Source: Thermomonospora echinospora | GTDB taxonomy: Bacteria; Actinomycetota; Actinomycetes; Streptosporangiales; Streptosporangiaceae | Assembly (NCBI RefSeq): GCF_900108175.1 | Contig: NZ_FNVO01000003.1 | Span: 434,001 to 498,000, forward strand | Reading direction: 5' to 3' | Length of the DNA stretch: 64,000 nt | Shown: in pieces, positions 8,933-18,256 of the stretch | Position numbering within the stretch: position 1 is the first letter of the stretch | Layout of the letters: each line of letters begins with the position of its first letter | Program-made: the position numbers and the translations under genes | The notes under the pieces: generated by a model | Told to the model about the DNA's origin: nothing | The model's input: the letters and a program-made list of their open reading frames with translations, nothing else | The model's database searches: none

Positions 8933-11900
8933 ATGAGGCGCGTCGTCACCTCATGCATCGCCGCGCTGACCCTGGGGGCCGGGCTGATGGTGGCCGGACC
9001 GGCCACCGCGGCCCCGCCGGGCCCGGGTCGCGCACAGGACCGGCTGGAGGTCTTCACCGGACAGCTCACCCCCGCACAGCTGGAGAAACTGCGCGACCTC
9101 GGGCTCGACCACGAGGACATCGCACTCGGTAAGGCCGCCGACGGCAAGGTCGCCGTCGAGGCCGTCATGAGCCGCGCCCAGGGCGACGCCCTGAGCGCCA
9201 AGGGAATCCCGCTGCGGGTCAAGAAGATCAAGGGCCAGACGGCCGCGCAGCGGTCGCGGGCCCTGGCCGAGCAGGGCGGGGTGTTCCGCCCCTACAGCGG
9301 CCCCGGCAACATCCGCGAGGAGATCGTCAACGCCGCCAAGGCGCACCCGGACATCGCCCAGGCGGTCGACATCGGCAGGTCGGGGGCCGGCAAGCCGATC
9401 ACCGCGGTGCGGGTGAGCAAGGGCGCCCGGAAGCTGTCGACGCCCAGCAAGCGCCCGGCCGTGGTCTACCAGGCCACCCAGCACGCCCGGGAGTGGATCA
9501 CCCCGGAGACGGTGCGCCGCCAGTTGCACTACTTCCTGGACAACTACGGCAAGAACGCCGAGATCACCAAGATCGTCGACACCACCGACCTGTGGTTCGT
9601 CCCGGTGGTCAACGTGGACGGCTATGACCTCACGTTCGACCCGGAGTTCCGGATGTGGCGCAAGAACGTGCGCGACAACGACGGGGACGGCCAGATCACC
9701 GGCGCCGACGGCGTCGACATCAACCGCAACTTCCCCTACAAGTGGGGCTACGACAACGAGGGCTCGGCCCCGACGCCCGAGAGCGCGGTCTACCGGGGCC
9801 CGGCCCCCGGCTCCGAGCCCGAGACCAAGGTGCAGGACTCCCTGGTCAAGCGGCTGCGCCCGAAGTACATGATCAACTACCACTCGGCGGCGGAGCTGCT
9901 GCTGTACGGGGTCGGCTGGCAGACGCAGACGCCCTCCCCCGACGACCACATCTTCACCTCGCTGCTCGGTGACGACGCCCACCCGGCCGTGCCCGGCTAC
10001 GACCCCGACCTCGGTGCGGAGCTGTACACCACCAACGGCGACACCGACGGTCACATGCAGAACAACTACGGCACGCTGACCCTCACGCCGGAGATGTCGA
10101 CCTGCGAGACGGCCAGCAACGTCGACCCCGACGACCAGTGGAGGCCCGAGGACTGCGTCAGCGTCTTCCACTTCCCCGACGACGAGAAGCTGATCCAGCG
10201 GGAGTTCCAGAACAACCTGCCGCTGGCCATCGCCACCGCCAAGTCGGCGCACACCCCCGACGACCCGGTCTCGATCGTCGGCAAGACCACGCCGGACATG
10301 GTCGTGGACGCCTTCGACACCTCCTACGGCACCAAGCAGCCGGTGGCGGTGGAGGCCCGCCGGTCGCTGGACGACCTGCGCCTGCGCTACCGGATCAACG
10401 GCGGAAGCGCCAAGAGCACCAAGGTCCGCGAGTGGAAGGGCGGCGAGCGCTACGGCGACGAGAACGACGTCTACTTCGCCGAGTATCGCGGCACCGTCCG
10501 CGGCGCCAAGGCCAAGGACAAGGTGGAGGTCTGGTTCGAGGCCCGCAAGAAGGGCAAGCCCGTGGCCAGCGAGCACTTCACCTACACCGTGGCCGAGGAC
10601 ATCGGCGGTGAAGTGCTCGTCCTCGCCGCCGAGGATGTGACGGGCATCAGCCCCGTCCAGGGGGTCACCCAGGCCAAGTACGCCGCCTCCTACGCCAAGG
10701 CGCTGGACAAGGCCGGCTACCGCTCCGACGTCTACGACGTCGACCAGCACGGCCGCAAGGCCCCGCACCACCTCGGGGTGCTCAGCCACTACGACGCCGT
10801 CATCTGGGAGACCGGTGACGACATCATCCCGCGCACGGCCGGGCAGCCGGGCGGCACCGCCGCCAAGCTCGCCATGGACCTCGAACTGACCGTGCGCGAC
10901 TACCTCAACGAGGGCGGCAAGCTACTGTTCACCGGCAAGTACGCCGGTAACGCGCAGAGCGCCGACGGCTCGTACTTCTACGAGCCGGACGTCCCGGCGC
11001 AGCCGGAGTGCGCGGTCCGCTCCGACCCGCCCTGCCTGCCGATGCTCAACGACTTCCTGCAGTACTACCTGGGTGCCTACACCTACGTGGACGGCGCGGG
11101 CAGCGACGGCGACGGCAAGCCCTACCCGGTCAAGGGCACCGGTGGAGCCTTCAATGGGTTCGCCAGCACCCTCAACGGCGGAGACTCGGCGAACAACCAG
11201 GACCACACCGCCTCGTTCCTGACCACGTCGAGCTTCCTGCCCCAGAAGGAGTTCCCGCAGTTCGCCTCCACCGCCCCGATCGCCTGGGAGCGGCCGGGCG
11301 GCGCCCCGTACGACCCGCGCACCGGCGCCTGGTACGTCTACAGCCAGGCGGCGGACGTGTCGTACAAGCGGCTCACCCGGACGGTCGACCTGACCGGCAA
11401 GAGCACGGGCGAGCTGGAGTTCAGCACCTCCTTCGAGACCGAGGCCGACTGGGACTTCATGTTCGTCGAGGCCCACACCGTGGGCGAGGACGACTGGACG
11501 ACCCTGCCGGACGCCAACGGTCACACCAGTCAGGAGACCGGGGAGAGCTGCGCGAGCGCCTGGCGCACCCTCCACCCGTTCCTGGACCACTACCAGGGCG
11601 CCGACTGCTCGCCGCAGGGCACGACCGGGGCGTGGCACGCCGCCTCCGGCCGGTCCAACGGCTGGCAGGACTGGTCGATCGACCTGTCGGCGTACGCGGG
11701 CAAGAAGGTCGAGCTGTCGATCACCTACGTCAGCGACTGGGGCACCCAGGGCATCGGCGTGTTCCTCGACGACGCCAAGGTCACCGCGGACGGCCAGACG
11801 CTCGCGGAGACCTCGTTCGAGGACGGCCTGGGCGACTGGACGGTCGCCGGCCCGCCCGCGGGCTCGGCTCCGGCCGCCAACGACTGGACCCGCAGCCAGC

Positions 11901-12031
11901 GGGCCTTCGCCGAGGGCGCCGGGGTGGCCACCGAGGACACCGTCTACCTCGGGTTCGGCGCCGAGGGCCTGACCACTCAGCAGGCCCGCACCGACTTCGT
12001 CAAGAGGGCGATGCGGCACCTGCTCCGATGA
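8933..12031 (+). CDS. Secreted M14 zinc carboxypeptidase with large C-terminal region
   Basis: A 1032-residue extracellular metallopeptidase. A Sec signal peptide (residues 1-26, ending GPATA before APPGPG) leads into a propeptide. The M14 domain follows, with zinc ligands His184 and Glu187 in QHAREW, His317 in NYHSAAE, and the catalytic Glu387 in LTPEMS. An EF-hand-like DNDGDGQITGADGVD precedes INRNFPY and may bind calcium. Residues about 560-1032 hold a Rossmann-like segment and two jelly-roll-like regions resembling those in immune-inhibitor-type proteases. AGGAGG lies just before the ATG. It removes C-terminal residues from peptides, presumably for nutrient scavenging; the exact specificity is unknown. 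Confidence 0.92.
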   Translation: MRRVVTSCIAALTLGAGLMVAGPATAAPPGPGRAQDRLEVFTGQLTPAQLEKLRDLGLDHEDIALGKAADGKVAVEAVMSRAQGDALSAKGIPLRVKKIKGQTAAQRSRALAEQGGVFRPYSGPGNIREEIVNAAKAHPDIAQAVDIGRSGAGKPITAVRVSKGARKLSTPSKRPAVVYQATQHAREWITPETVRRQLHYFLDNYGKNAEITKIVDTTDLWFVPVVNVDGYDLTFDPEFRMWRKNVRDNDGDGQITGADGVDINRNFPYKWGYDNEGSAPTPESAVYRGPAPGSEPETKVQDSLVKRLRPKYMINYHSAAELLLYGVGWQTQTPSPDDHIFTSLLGDDAHPAVPGYDPDLGAELYTTNGDTDGHMQNNYGTLTLTPEMSTCETASNVDPDDQWRPEDCVSVFHFPDDEKLIQREFQNNLPLAIATAKSAHTPDDPVSIVGKTTPDMVVDAFDTSYGTKQPVAVEARRSLDDLRLRYRINGGSAKSTKVREWKGGERYGDENDVYFAEYRGTVRGAKAKDKVEVWFEARKKGKPVASEHFTYTVAEDIGGEVLVLAAEDVTGISPVQGVTQAKYAASYAKALDKAGYRSDVYDVDQHGRKAPHHLGVLSHYDAVIWETGDDIIPRTAGQPGGTAAKLAMDLELTVRDYLNEGGKLLFTGKYAGNAQSADGSYFYEPDVPAQPECAVRSDPPCLPMLNDFLQYYLGAYTYVDGAGSDGDGKPYPVKGTGGAFNGFASTLNGGDSANNQDHTASFLTTSSFLPQKEFPQFASTAPIAWERPGGAPYDPRTGAWYVYSQAADVSYKRLTRTVDLTGKSTGELEFSTSFETEADWDFMFVEAHTVGEDDWTTLPDANGHTSQETGESCASAWRTLHPFLDHYQGADCSPQGTTGAWHAASGRSNGWQDWSIDLSAYAGKKVELSITYVSDWGTQGIGVFLDDAKVTADGQTLAETSFEDGLGDWTVAGPPAGSAPAANDWTRSQRAFAEGAGVATEDTVYLGFGAEGLTTQQARTDFVKRAMRHLLR

Positions 12032-12066
12032 GGACGGCCGGGGTCGGCTGACCCCGGACGGCACGA

Positions 12067-12094
12067 GGCCCGCCCGGCGCGCACTGGGCGGGCC
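12067..12094. terminator. Terminator hairpin between convergent genes
   Basis: A 9-bp perfect stem GGCCCGCCC/GGGCGGGCC with a 10-nt loop, followed by TTCGTCGT, lies between the carboxypeptidase and epoxide-hydrolase stops. It can serve both strands. Confidence 0.65.
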
Positions 12095-12127
12095 TTCGTC
12101 GTCCGCGGCCTGTACGCCGTCCGCGGC

Positions 12128-13081
12128 CTACAGCGTGCGCAGGAAGCCGATCAGCGCCTCGTTGACCTCCTCGGGACGTTCCTGCTGTGTCCAGTGGCCG
12201 CAGCCGGGCAGCAGGACGATGTCGCGCAGGTCGGTGACGAAGTCGTGCAGGCGGGGCAGCCTCTCCTTGACGCCCGGGGCGGCCAGCACCATGTCCCGTT
12301 CCCCCGCGATGTAGAGGGCCGGGGGCGTGATCGGGGCCCGATGCCAGGCGGCCGTGAGCTCCCAGTTGCGGTCCAGGTTGCGGTACCAGTTGACGGGACC
12401 GGTGAAGCCGCTGGAGGCGTACTCGGCCGCGAACGTGGCGATGTCGCCCTCGGTGAGCCACCCGGGCAGCCGGCCGGGGGCCGGGTACACGTCCAGCAGC
12501 CCGCCGCCGTCGGGCACGACCGGCACCAGGTCGGCGGCGTCCCCGGAGGCCGCGTAAAGCACACGCCGGAATGTGTCGGGCAGGTCCCGCTCGAAGACGG
12601 CCTCGGGCACCTCCGGCTGCTGGAAGGCCACCATGTAGAAGCCGTCACCGAACTGTTCGCGCATCTGGGCGACCGGCGGGCGCGAGGAGCGCGGCCGGGG
12701 GTGCACCGACAGGCCGACGACCCCCCGTACCAGGTCGGGCCGGAACTGGGCGGTGTGCCAGGCGACCGGGGCGCCCCAGTCGTGCCCCACGACGACGGCC
12801 TGCTCCTCCCCCAGCGCGGCGATGAGCGCGACGACATCGCCCGTCAGATGCAGGATCGTGTAGTCCTCGACCCGGCCGGGCCCGCCGGTGCGGGCGTATC
12901 CGCGCTGGTCGGGGGCGACGGCGTGGAAGCCCGCCTCGGCCAGCGCCACCAGTTGGCGCCGCCAGGAGTACCAGCACTCGGGAAACCCGTGCAACAGCAG
13001 CACGAGCGGGCCGCTGCCCGCCTCGGCCACGTGCATGCTCAGCCCGTTGACGTCGATGTGGCGATGCGCGATCTCTGTCAT
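12128..13081 (-). CDS. Alpha/beta hydrolase, epoxide-hydrolase family
   Basis: A 317-residue cytoplasmic alpha/beta hydrolase. HGFPECWYSWRRQL gives the HGxP oxyanion motif, and VVGHDWGAP carries Asp101 as the nucleophile, which marks the epoxide-hydrolase/dehalogenase branch rather than a serine esterase. The catalytic His is in LPGCGHWTQQERPEEV near the C-terminus, and a cap domain lies between. It would open epoxides through an Asp ester intermediate; the substrate is unknown. The start is ATG at 13079-13081, with no clear ribosome site. The next gene upstream on this strand begins 963 bp away, so it may be transcribed alone. Confidence 0.88.
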   Translation of the reverse strand: MTEIAHRHIDVNGLSMHVAEAGSGPLVLLLHGFPECWYSWRRQLVALAEAGFHAVAPDQRGYARTGGPGRVEDYTILHLTGDVVALIAALGEEQAVVVGHDWGAPVAWHTAQFRPDLVRGVVGLSVHPRPRSSRPPVAQMREQFGDGFYMVAFQQPEVPEAVFERDLPDTFRRVLYAASGDAADLVPVVPDGGGLLDVYPAPGRLPGWLTEGDIATFAAEYASSGFTGPVNWYRNLDRNWELTAAWHRAPITPPALYIAGERDMVLAAPGVKERLPRLHDFVTDLRDIVLLPGCGHWTQQERPEEVNEALIGFLRTL

Positions 13082-13141
13082 CGCACGGACGTTATCGGGC
13101 CGTGGTGAGCACCGGGTTGCCGGGACCTGGCGAGCCGTGGG

Positions 13142-14044
13142 TCAGGCGTCGCGTCTGCGGGCGAGGGCGGCGGCGGACCAGAAGCTCTTGGCGTACGTCA
13201 CGCGGGCGAGCGTCGCCTGCCCCCTGGCGTTCGGGTGGAAGTAGTCCCATCTGCTGACCTGGTCCAGGGTGAACGGATGGGAGAACACGGCGCCGTCGTC
13301 GAACCGGCACCTGGCGTCCTGCGCGCACACCCTCCCCATGACCTCGTTGTAGGCGATGACGCGCCGGCGCACGTCCCGTCGTCGCTCCACGTCCTCGATG
13401 TCCGTCGAGATGGGGTCGGTCAGCATCGACTGGCAGACGCGCAACCTCGACCAGGCGGCACGGGCGGCCCGGTTGTCCCGTCCGGCCCGCCACAGCCACC
13501 GCAGGTCCGGGATGCTCGACACGAAGATCCGCGCGCTGGGGAGCCCGTCGCGCAGGGTCTGCATCCCGGCACGGAACCGGGCCTCGTAGGCGGCGACCGA
13601 GGTCATGCCGGCCACGGTGGAGGTGCAGGCGTCGTTGGCGCCGATCAGGATCGTCACGTACTCGGCCCGCTGGGAGACGGCCGCGTCGGCCTGCCCGGCC
13701 AGCATCGCGACCTTCGCCCCCGTGACGGCGTTGTTGTGGGCGGCCAGGGCTCCGTTGCGCGCCCGCAGCCGCAGGTAGTGGCTGTCGATTCCGCCGTAGG
13801 AGCCGGTGGCCCAGGACCGTCTCACGCAGTCGAAGAACCAGCCGCAGGAGTTGTAGCCCCGGGTGATGGAGTCCCCGAGCGCGGCCATCCGGTAGGGGAC
13901 GGCGGGCCGGGCGGTGCCCGCGTCCGGTCGGGTGAGGGCGAGAGGCGCAGCTTCGGCGGCGGATGCGGCGGCCGGGGACAGGCCCAGGGCGAGAGCGAAC
14001 GCCAGGCCGGCGGATACGGCGGGATGGGGAGCGCGTCGGGCCAC
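13142..14044 (-). CDS. Secreted SGNH/GDSL esterase-lipase
   Basis: A 300-residue exported esterase. The GTG at 14042-14044 is chosen because GGAGG lies six bases upstream; it gives VARRAPHP followed by a hydrophobic signal peptide (SAGLAFALALGLSPAAASA). Block I is MAALGDSITRGYN (nucleophile Ser), block III is LIGANDA, and block V is YFHPNARGQ with the catalytic His. Several cysteines suggest disulfides. It hydrolyses ester bonds outside the cell; the substrate is not known. It is divergent from the two-component genes and shares a 156-bp upstream region with them. Confidence 0.9.
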   Translation of the reverse strand: MARRAPHPAVSAGLAFALALGLSPAAASAAEAAPLALTRPDAGTARPAVPYRMAALGDSITRGYNSCGWFFDCVRRSWATGSYGGIDSHYLRLRARNGALAAHNNAVTGAKVAMLAGQADAAVSQRAEYVTILIGANDACTSTVAGMTSVAAYEARFRAGMQTLRDGLPSARIFVSSIPDLRWLWRAGRDNRAARAAWSRLRVCQSMLTDPISTDIEDVERRRDVRRRVIAYNEVMGRVCAQDARCRFDDGAVFSHPFTLDQVSRWDYFHPNARGQATLARVTYAKSFWSAAALARRRDA

Positions 14045-14127
14045 GGGCACCTCCGAGGACGACAGAACGATGTGCACACATCACGTTACAGAGTGTGAAC
14101 GCATTGGCCCGGAGGGGCACGCCCGCC

Positions 14128-14139
14128 GTACCCAGGTAC
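14128..14139. promoter_or_regulatory. Candidate operator GTACCCAGGTAC upstream of the sensor kinase
   Basis: An inverted repeat GTACC-CA-GGTAC lies 61 bp before the kinase start, in the divergent region shared with the GDSL esterase. The 11-bp TACCCAGGTAC recurs at 16222-16232, and both copies are followed 11-13 bp later by GGCACC. Possible response-regulator binding site; inferred from repetition only. Confidence 0.45.
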
Positions 14140-14200
14140 TACCCGCGGATGGCACCACGGTCTCATGCCGGCTGTCCGACCTCGGGCCTAGCCTGCACGT

Positions 14201-15472
14201 GTGACCGGCGACGACACCGATGGCCAGCCCCTCAGGAGGACTCTGGGAGGATTGCTGCGGCTGGTGGCGGCCGCCGCGCTGACCGGGGTCGCCGACCCCC
14301 CGCCGGCGCACCGGGACTGGCCGTCCTGGTTGCGCTGGACCCGTCTGCTCGGCGTGGGACGGCTGCCCTACGGCGCCGTGGTCGTCACCATCGACCTGGT
14401 CATCGCCCTGACCATCTTCGGCGGCACCTACAACCAGCTGTTCACGGAGGCGCACGCCCGCAATCCGGGGTGGTTGCTGCTGATCGCGGCCGCCGCGCTG
14501 GCAATCCCGGTGGCGCTGCGCGACCGGCATCCGGTCGCCGCCTGGCGGATGGCCGTGGCGGCGATGGCCGTCACCGCCCCGTGGCACTGGGTGGATGTGC
14601 CGTACGTGCCGGGCGGGGCGATCGCCACACTGCTGTGCCTGTACTCGCTGGCGGTCCGGTCACCGCGCGCCGTCACGCTCGGCGCCGGCCTGATCTGCGC
14701 CATGGGCGCGTGGGCCGTGGACAGCGCCACCGCCATCGGGGTCATGGTGCTGGTCTCGGTCCCGCTGCTGGTGGGCGCCTTCGTCCGGGAACGCCGGGCG
14801 GCCCGGCGGGAGCTGGCCGAGCAGGAGCGCCGCCACAAGGAGACCGAGGCGGTGCTCAAGGAGCGCCAGCGCATCGCCCGCGAGCTGCACGACGTGGTCG
14901 CCCACCACATGTCGATGATCGCCATCCAGGCCGAGGCCGCCCCGTACGCCGAGCCCGGGATGCCGGAACGGACCCGGTCCGACCTGGCCCAGATCCGCGC
15001 CACGGCGCTGGAGGCGCTCACCGAGATGCGTCGGGTGTTGGGCGTGCTGCGCACCGAGAACGGAGCCGAGACCGCCCCGCAGCCCGGCTTGGACCGGCTG
15101 GAGGAGCTGGTCGCGGGTGCGCGCGGCGCCGGTCTCGACGTGACCGTCGAGACGACCGGCGACCCCGGCCCGCTGCCGCCGGGGTACGGCCTGACCGCCT
15201 ACCGCATCGTCCAGGAGGCGCTGAGCAACGCCATGCGGCACGCCCCCGGGTCGCGCGTGGATGTGACGGTCCACTACGGTCATGACGCGCTGCGGCTCGG
15301 CGTGGCGAACGGCCCCCCGCCCCGCCAGGCGCCGCCGCCCTCCCCCGGCGGCGGGCACGGCCTGATCGGCATGCGGGAGCGGGCGGCGATGCTGGACGGC
15401 GAGCTCACCACCGGTCCCACCCCGGAGGGCGGCTTCGCGGTCACGGCCGTCCTGCCGTGGAAGACCGCCTGA
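14201..15472 (+). CDS. NarL-family sensor histidine kinase
   Basis: A 423-residue membrane kinase starting at GTG 14201. Residues about 40-190 contain several hydrophobic spans and no large extracellular domain, suggesting an intramembrane sensor. A coiled linker leads to the HisKA_3 motif RQRIARELHDVVAHH with the phosphorylated His230, then a HATPase domain (NAMRHAPGSRVDV, GGGHGLIGMRERAAMLDG). It autophosphorylates and passes phosphate to the regulator encoded 47 bp downstream. The signal is unknown; a cell-envelope signal is common in this class. Confidence 0.93.
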   Translation: MTGDDTDGQPLRRTLGGLLRLVAAAALTGVADPPPAHRDWPSWLRWTRLLGVGRLPYGAVVVTIDLVIALTIFGGTYNQLFTEAHARNPGWLLLIAAAALAIPVALRDRHPVAAWRMAVAAMAVTAPWHWVDVPYVPGGAIATLLCLYSLAVRSPRAVTLGAGLICAMGAWAVDSATAIGVMVLVSVPLLVGAFVRERRAARRELAEQERRHKETEAVLKERQRIARELHDVVAHHMSMIAIQAEAAPYAEPGMPERTRSDLAQIRATALEALTEMRRVLGVLRTENGAETAPQPGLDRLEELVAGARGAGLDVTVETTGDPGPLPPGYGLTAYRIVQEALSNAMRHAPGSRVDVTVHYGHDALRLGVANGPPPRQAPPPSPGGGHGLIGMRERAAMLDGELTTGPTPEGGFAVTAVLPWKTA

Positions 15473-15519
15473 CCCCTGCCGCAGGTCCGCCGACCGCACC
15501 GCCAGACAAGGGAGAACAG

Positions 15520-16212
15520 GTGACCATCAGGGTCGTCATCGTCGATGACCAGGGCATGGTCCGGGCCGGGTTCGGGGTGCTGCTGAACGCGCAGCCCGAC
15601 ATCGAGGTGGTCGGCGAGGCCGCCGACGGCGAGACGGGCCTGCGCGTCATCGACGCGCTGCGGCCGGACGTGGTGTTGATGGACATCCGGATGCCCGGCC
15701 TGAACGGGCTGGAGGCCACCCGCCGGCTGCTCGCGCGCGACCACCCGCCCGGCGGGTCGGAGACCGGGCGGGACGATCCGCCCAAGGTACTGGTGCTCAC
15801 CACGTTCGACCTGGACGACTACGTGTACGAGGCGCTGCGCGCGGGGGCCAGCGGGTTCCTGCTCAAGGACGCCTCGGCGACGGAGCTGGCCGAGGCGGTG
15901 CGGGTGGTGGCCGCCGGGGACGCGCTGCTGTCGCCCTCGGTGACGCGGCGGCTGATCGCCGAGTTCGCCCGGTTGGGCGCGCCCCGCTCGCCCCGCCGGG
16001 AAAGGCTGGCCGACCTCACCGAACGGGAGACCGAGGTGCTCGCCCTGGTCGCGCGCGGCCTGTCCAACCAGGAGATCGCGGCGGAACTGGTGGTGGCCGA
16101 GCAAACGGTCAAGACCCACTTCGGCCGGGTGCTGATGAAGCTGGGGCTACGCGACCGGCCGCAGGCGATCGTCTACGCCTACGAGACAGGGCTGGTCCGG
16201 CCGGGCGACTGA
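15520..16212 (+). CDS. LuxR/NarL-type response regulator
   Basis: A 230-residue DNA-binding regulator. The GTG at 15520 follows AAGGGAG and gives VTIRVVIVDDQGMVRAG, matching family N-termini. The receiver domain has acidic DD near residue 10 and phospho-acceptor Asp55 in VVLMDIRMPG. The C-terminal LuxR HTH is LTEREtEVLALVARGLSNQE-type, ending in VKTHFGRVLMKLGLRDR. It is paired with the upstream kinase. The motif TACCCAGGTAC just after this gene and before the kinase suggests autoregulation and control of the next gene. Confidence 0.95.
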   Translation: MTIRVVIVDDQGMVRAGFGVLLNAQPDIEVVGEAADGETGLRVIDALRPDVVLMDIRMPGLNGLEATRRLLARDHPPGGSETGRDDPPKVLVLTTFDLDDYVYEALRAGASGFLLKDASATELAEAVRVVAAGDALLSPSVTRRLIAEFARLGAPRSPRRERLADLTERETEVLALVARGLSNQEIAAELVVAEQTVKTHFGRVLMKLGLRDRPQAIVYAYETGLVRPGD

Positions 16213-16221
16213 CCGCTGTCA

Positions 16222-16232
16222 TACCCAGGTAC
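16222..16232. promoter_or_regulatory. Second copy of TACCCAGGTAC, upstream of the exported hydrolase
   Basis: An exact 11-bp match to the motif upstream of the sensor kinase, 101 bp before the next ATG and again followed by GGCAC(C). It suggests that the hydrolase gene belongs to the same regulon. Unproven. Confidence 0.45.
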
Positions 16233-16332
16233 CAGGGACGAAGACGGCACCTGAAGCCGATGCCCGTCACCCGGGCCGGTTCCTACCTTCCCGATCAGTG
16301 GACGAACCCGCTGACCAGGAAGGACACCGTCG

Positions 16333-17289
16333 ATGCGGAGTCATCGCGCCCGCCGCCGGAGCAGCGGCCTAGCCGCCGTCGTCGCGCTGGCCGCGACCTG
16401 CTCGACCACGGCCGGCATGACGAGCCCGGACCCCTACGCGGCACCGGGCGCACTGCCGGCCCTGTCCGCTCCGGCACTCGGCGCACGCTACGCCTCCGTC
16501 CGCCACGACATCGACGGCGCGCTGCGGACGGCACGCCAGAACGGTGACGGCGACCGGGTCCGGGCCCTGTCGGCCTTCCTGGCGCCGGGGCGTCGTTTCC
16601 TGTCGTTCGACGCCCGCGGCAGGGGCCGGGCCGTCGAGGTGCTGGGTGACCTGGCCGCCGCCGACCGGGTGGCGGTCGTGGTGCCCGGCGCGGACGGCTC
16701 GCTGACCGGCTACGACTCCTGGAAGTTCGCCGGTGGTGGCGCGCGGGCGCTGTACGCGCGAGCGCGTCAGGTCTCTCCTGGTACGAGGCTGGCGGTCGTC
16801 GCCTGGCTCGGGTACGACTCGCCCCGCACGCTCAGCACCGACGTCCTCACCGCCGGACGCGCCACCGGCGCCGCGCGTGGGCTGCGCCGGCTCGTCTCCG
16901 AGGTCCGCCGCGTCAACGGCGCGGCGGGCCTGTCGCTGCTGTGCCACAGCTACGGGTCGGTGGTGTGCGCCAAGGCGGCCCGGCATGTGCACGCACAGGA
17001 CATCGCCCTGTTCGGCAGCCCGGGCACCGGCGTGGCGCGGGCTTCCGATCTGCGGACCGGCGCCCGGGTCTGGGCGGGACGCGCCGGCGGCGACTGGATC
17101 ACCTTCGTCCCCCACGTCCGGTTCTTCGGCGTCGGCTTCGGCGCCGATCCCGTCTCCCCGGAGTTCGGCGCCCGGGTCTTCGACGCCGGTTCCGGACGGC
17201 ACAGCGGCTACCTCAAGCCCGGCTCCACCCCACTGCGCAACCTCGCGCTCATCGCCCTCGGCCGTTCCCAGGAGGTTTCCCTTGCTTGA
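16333..17289 (+). CDS. Exported alpha/beta hydrolase (DUF1023-like)
   Basis: A 318-residue protein with an N-terminal basic stretch and hydrophobic segment (GLAAVVALAATCSTTAGM), likely a signal peptide or lipoprotein-like anchor. The hydrolase part contains RVAVVVPGADGSLTGYDS, the nucleophile elbow LLCHSYGSVVC with Ser206, and HSGYLKPGSTPLRN carrying a likely catalytic His. This pattern fits the actinobacterial DUF1023 (PF06259) family, whose substrates are unknown. The ATG at 16333 is preceded by AGGAAGGA. The end overlaps the acyltransferase start by 8 bp, so the two are translationally coupled. Confidence 0.85.
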   Translation: MRSHRARRRSSGLAAVVALAATCSTTAGMTSPDPYAAPGALPALSAPALGARYASVRHDIDGALRTARQNGDGDRVRALSAFLAPGRRFLSFDARGRGRAVEVLGDLAAADRVAVVVPGADGSLTGYDSWKFAGGGARALYARARQVSPGTRLAVVAWLGYDSPRTLSTDVLTAGRATGAARGLRRLVSEVRRVNGAAGLSLLCHSYGSVVCAKAARHVHAQDIALFGSPGTGVARASDLRTGARVWAGRAGGDWITFVPHVRFFGVGFGADPVSPEFGARVFDAGSGRHSGYLKPGSTPLRNLALIALGRSQEVSLA

Positions 17290-18256
17290 CACGCATCATC
17301 CCGGCCTTGCCGAACGGATCGCGGCCGCGACCCCGCCCGGCCGTGACCGCGCGGTGGACGCGCTACGCGCCATCGCGATCGCGGGGGTCGTCCTGGGGCA
17401 TTGGCTGGTGACCGCGTTCGTGGCGCCGCCCGGTGAACACGGCCGCCTGGTGGTCGCCAGCCCGCTGCAGGCCATGCCCTGGCTGGCACCCGTCTCCTGG
17501 CTGTTCCAGACGCTCGCACTGTTCTTCTTCGTCGGCGGCTACGTGGCCGCCAAGGGGTACAAGCCGGGCACACCGTACGGCACATGGGTGCGGACCAGGA
17601 TGACCCGCCTACTACGTCCCGTCCCGGTACTGCTGCTCGCGTGGATACCCGCGTCCGCCGCCCTGGTGTACGCGGGCTACAGCGGGCCGACGCTGCGTTC
17701 GGTCATCAAGCTAGTGCTCAGCCCGCTGTGGTTCCTCATCGTGTACGCAGCGCTGACAGCGCTCACCCCGCTAGTCATCGCCCTGTGGCGACGGCTCGGA
17801 TGGTATGCGGCGGCCCTCGCGTTCGGCACCGTCGCGGTGGTCGACCTGGTCCGGTTCGGCCTGGACGGGCCAGGCGCGCTCGGCTGGGTCAACGTGCTCG
17901 CCGGATGGCTGGTGCCGTACCTGCTCGGAGCCGCCTGGGCGCACGACGGCGTGAACCGCCGCCTGTCCGTCGCCCTGCTCGCCGGCGGAGTCGTGGCCAC
18001 ATCCGGCCTGATTCTGTGCGCCGGATATCCGGCGAGCATGGTGGGCGTCCCCGGCGCCGAGGTGTCCAACCTGAACCCGCCCACACTGGCGGCGGTGACC
18101 TTCGGCATCGCGCAGGTGGGAGCGGCCCTGCTGCTGCGCGACCGGCTGGCCCGCCTGATGCGCGGGCCTCGATGGTGGGCCGCGGTCGCCCTGGCCAACC
18201 TGTCGGCAATGACGGTGTTCCTGTGGCACCAGAGGATACCTCCGGGCTACTTCTAG
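17282..18256 (+). pseudogene. Membrane acyltransferase (acyltransferase-3 family), 5' fragment cut by the integrated element
   Basis: The TTG at 17282 sits 6 nt after AGGAGG and overlaps the preceding hydrolase. The protein has repeated membrane spans and the family opening RDRAVDALRAIAIAGVVLGHW with a catalytic-type His. After residue 317 (MTVFLWHQ) it diverges into RIPPGYF and a stop supplied by the element, giving 324 residues. The natural C-terminus (HQTALIGVTTAG...) lies 8 kb away at 26233-26469 in the same frame. Joining them at the 10-bp repeat restores 392 residues, normal for the family. The fragment lacks the last one or two membrane spans and is probably inactive while the element is integrated. 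Confidence 0.9.
18224..18233. other. attL core of the integrated element
   Basis: TGGCACCAGA, identical to the right core at 26233. Host sequence lies to the left (acyltransferase codons FLWHQ) and element sequence to the right. The element-side arm GCTACTTCT at 18246-18254 is the exact inverted partner of AGAAGTAGC beside the right core. Confidence 0.88.

Noticed and set aside
16733-18256. 507-residue frame starting inside the exported hydrolase
   Set aside because: The upstream part is a shifted reading of the hydrolase gene; the true start is TTG 17282 with AGGAGG.
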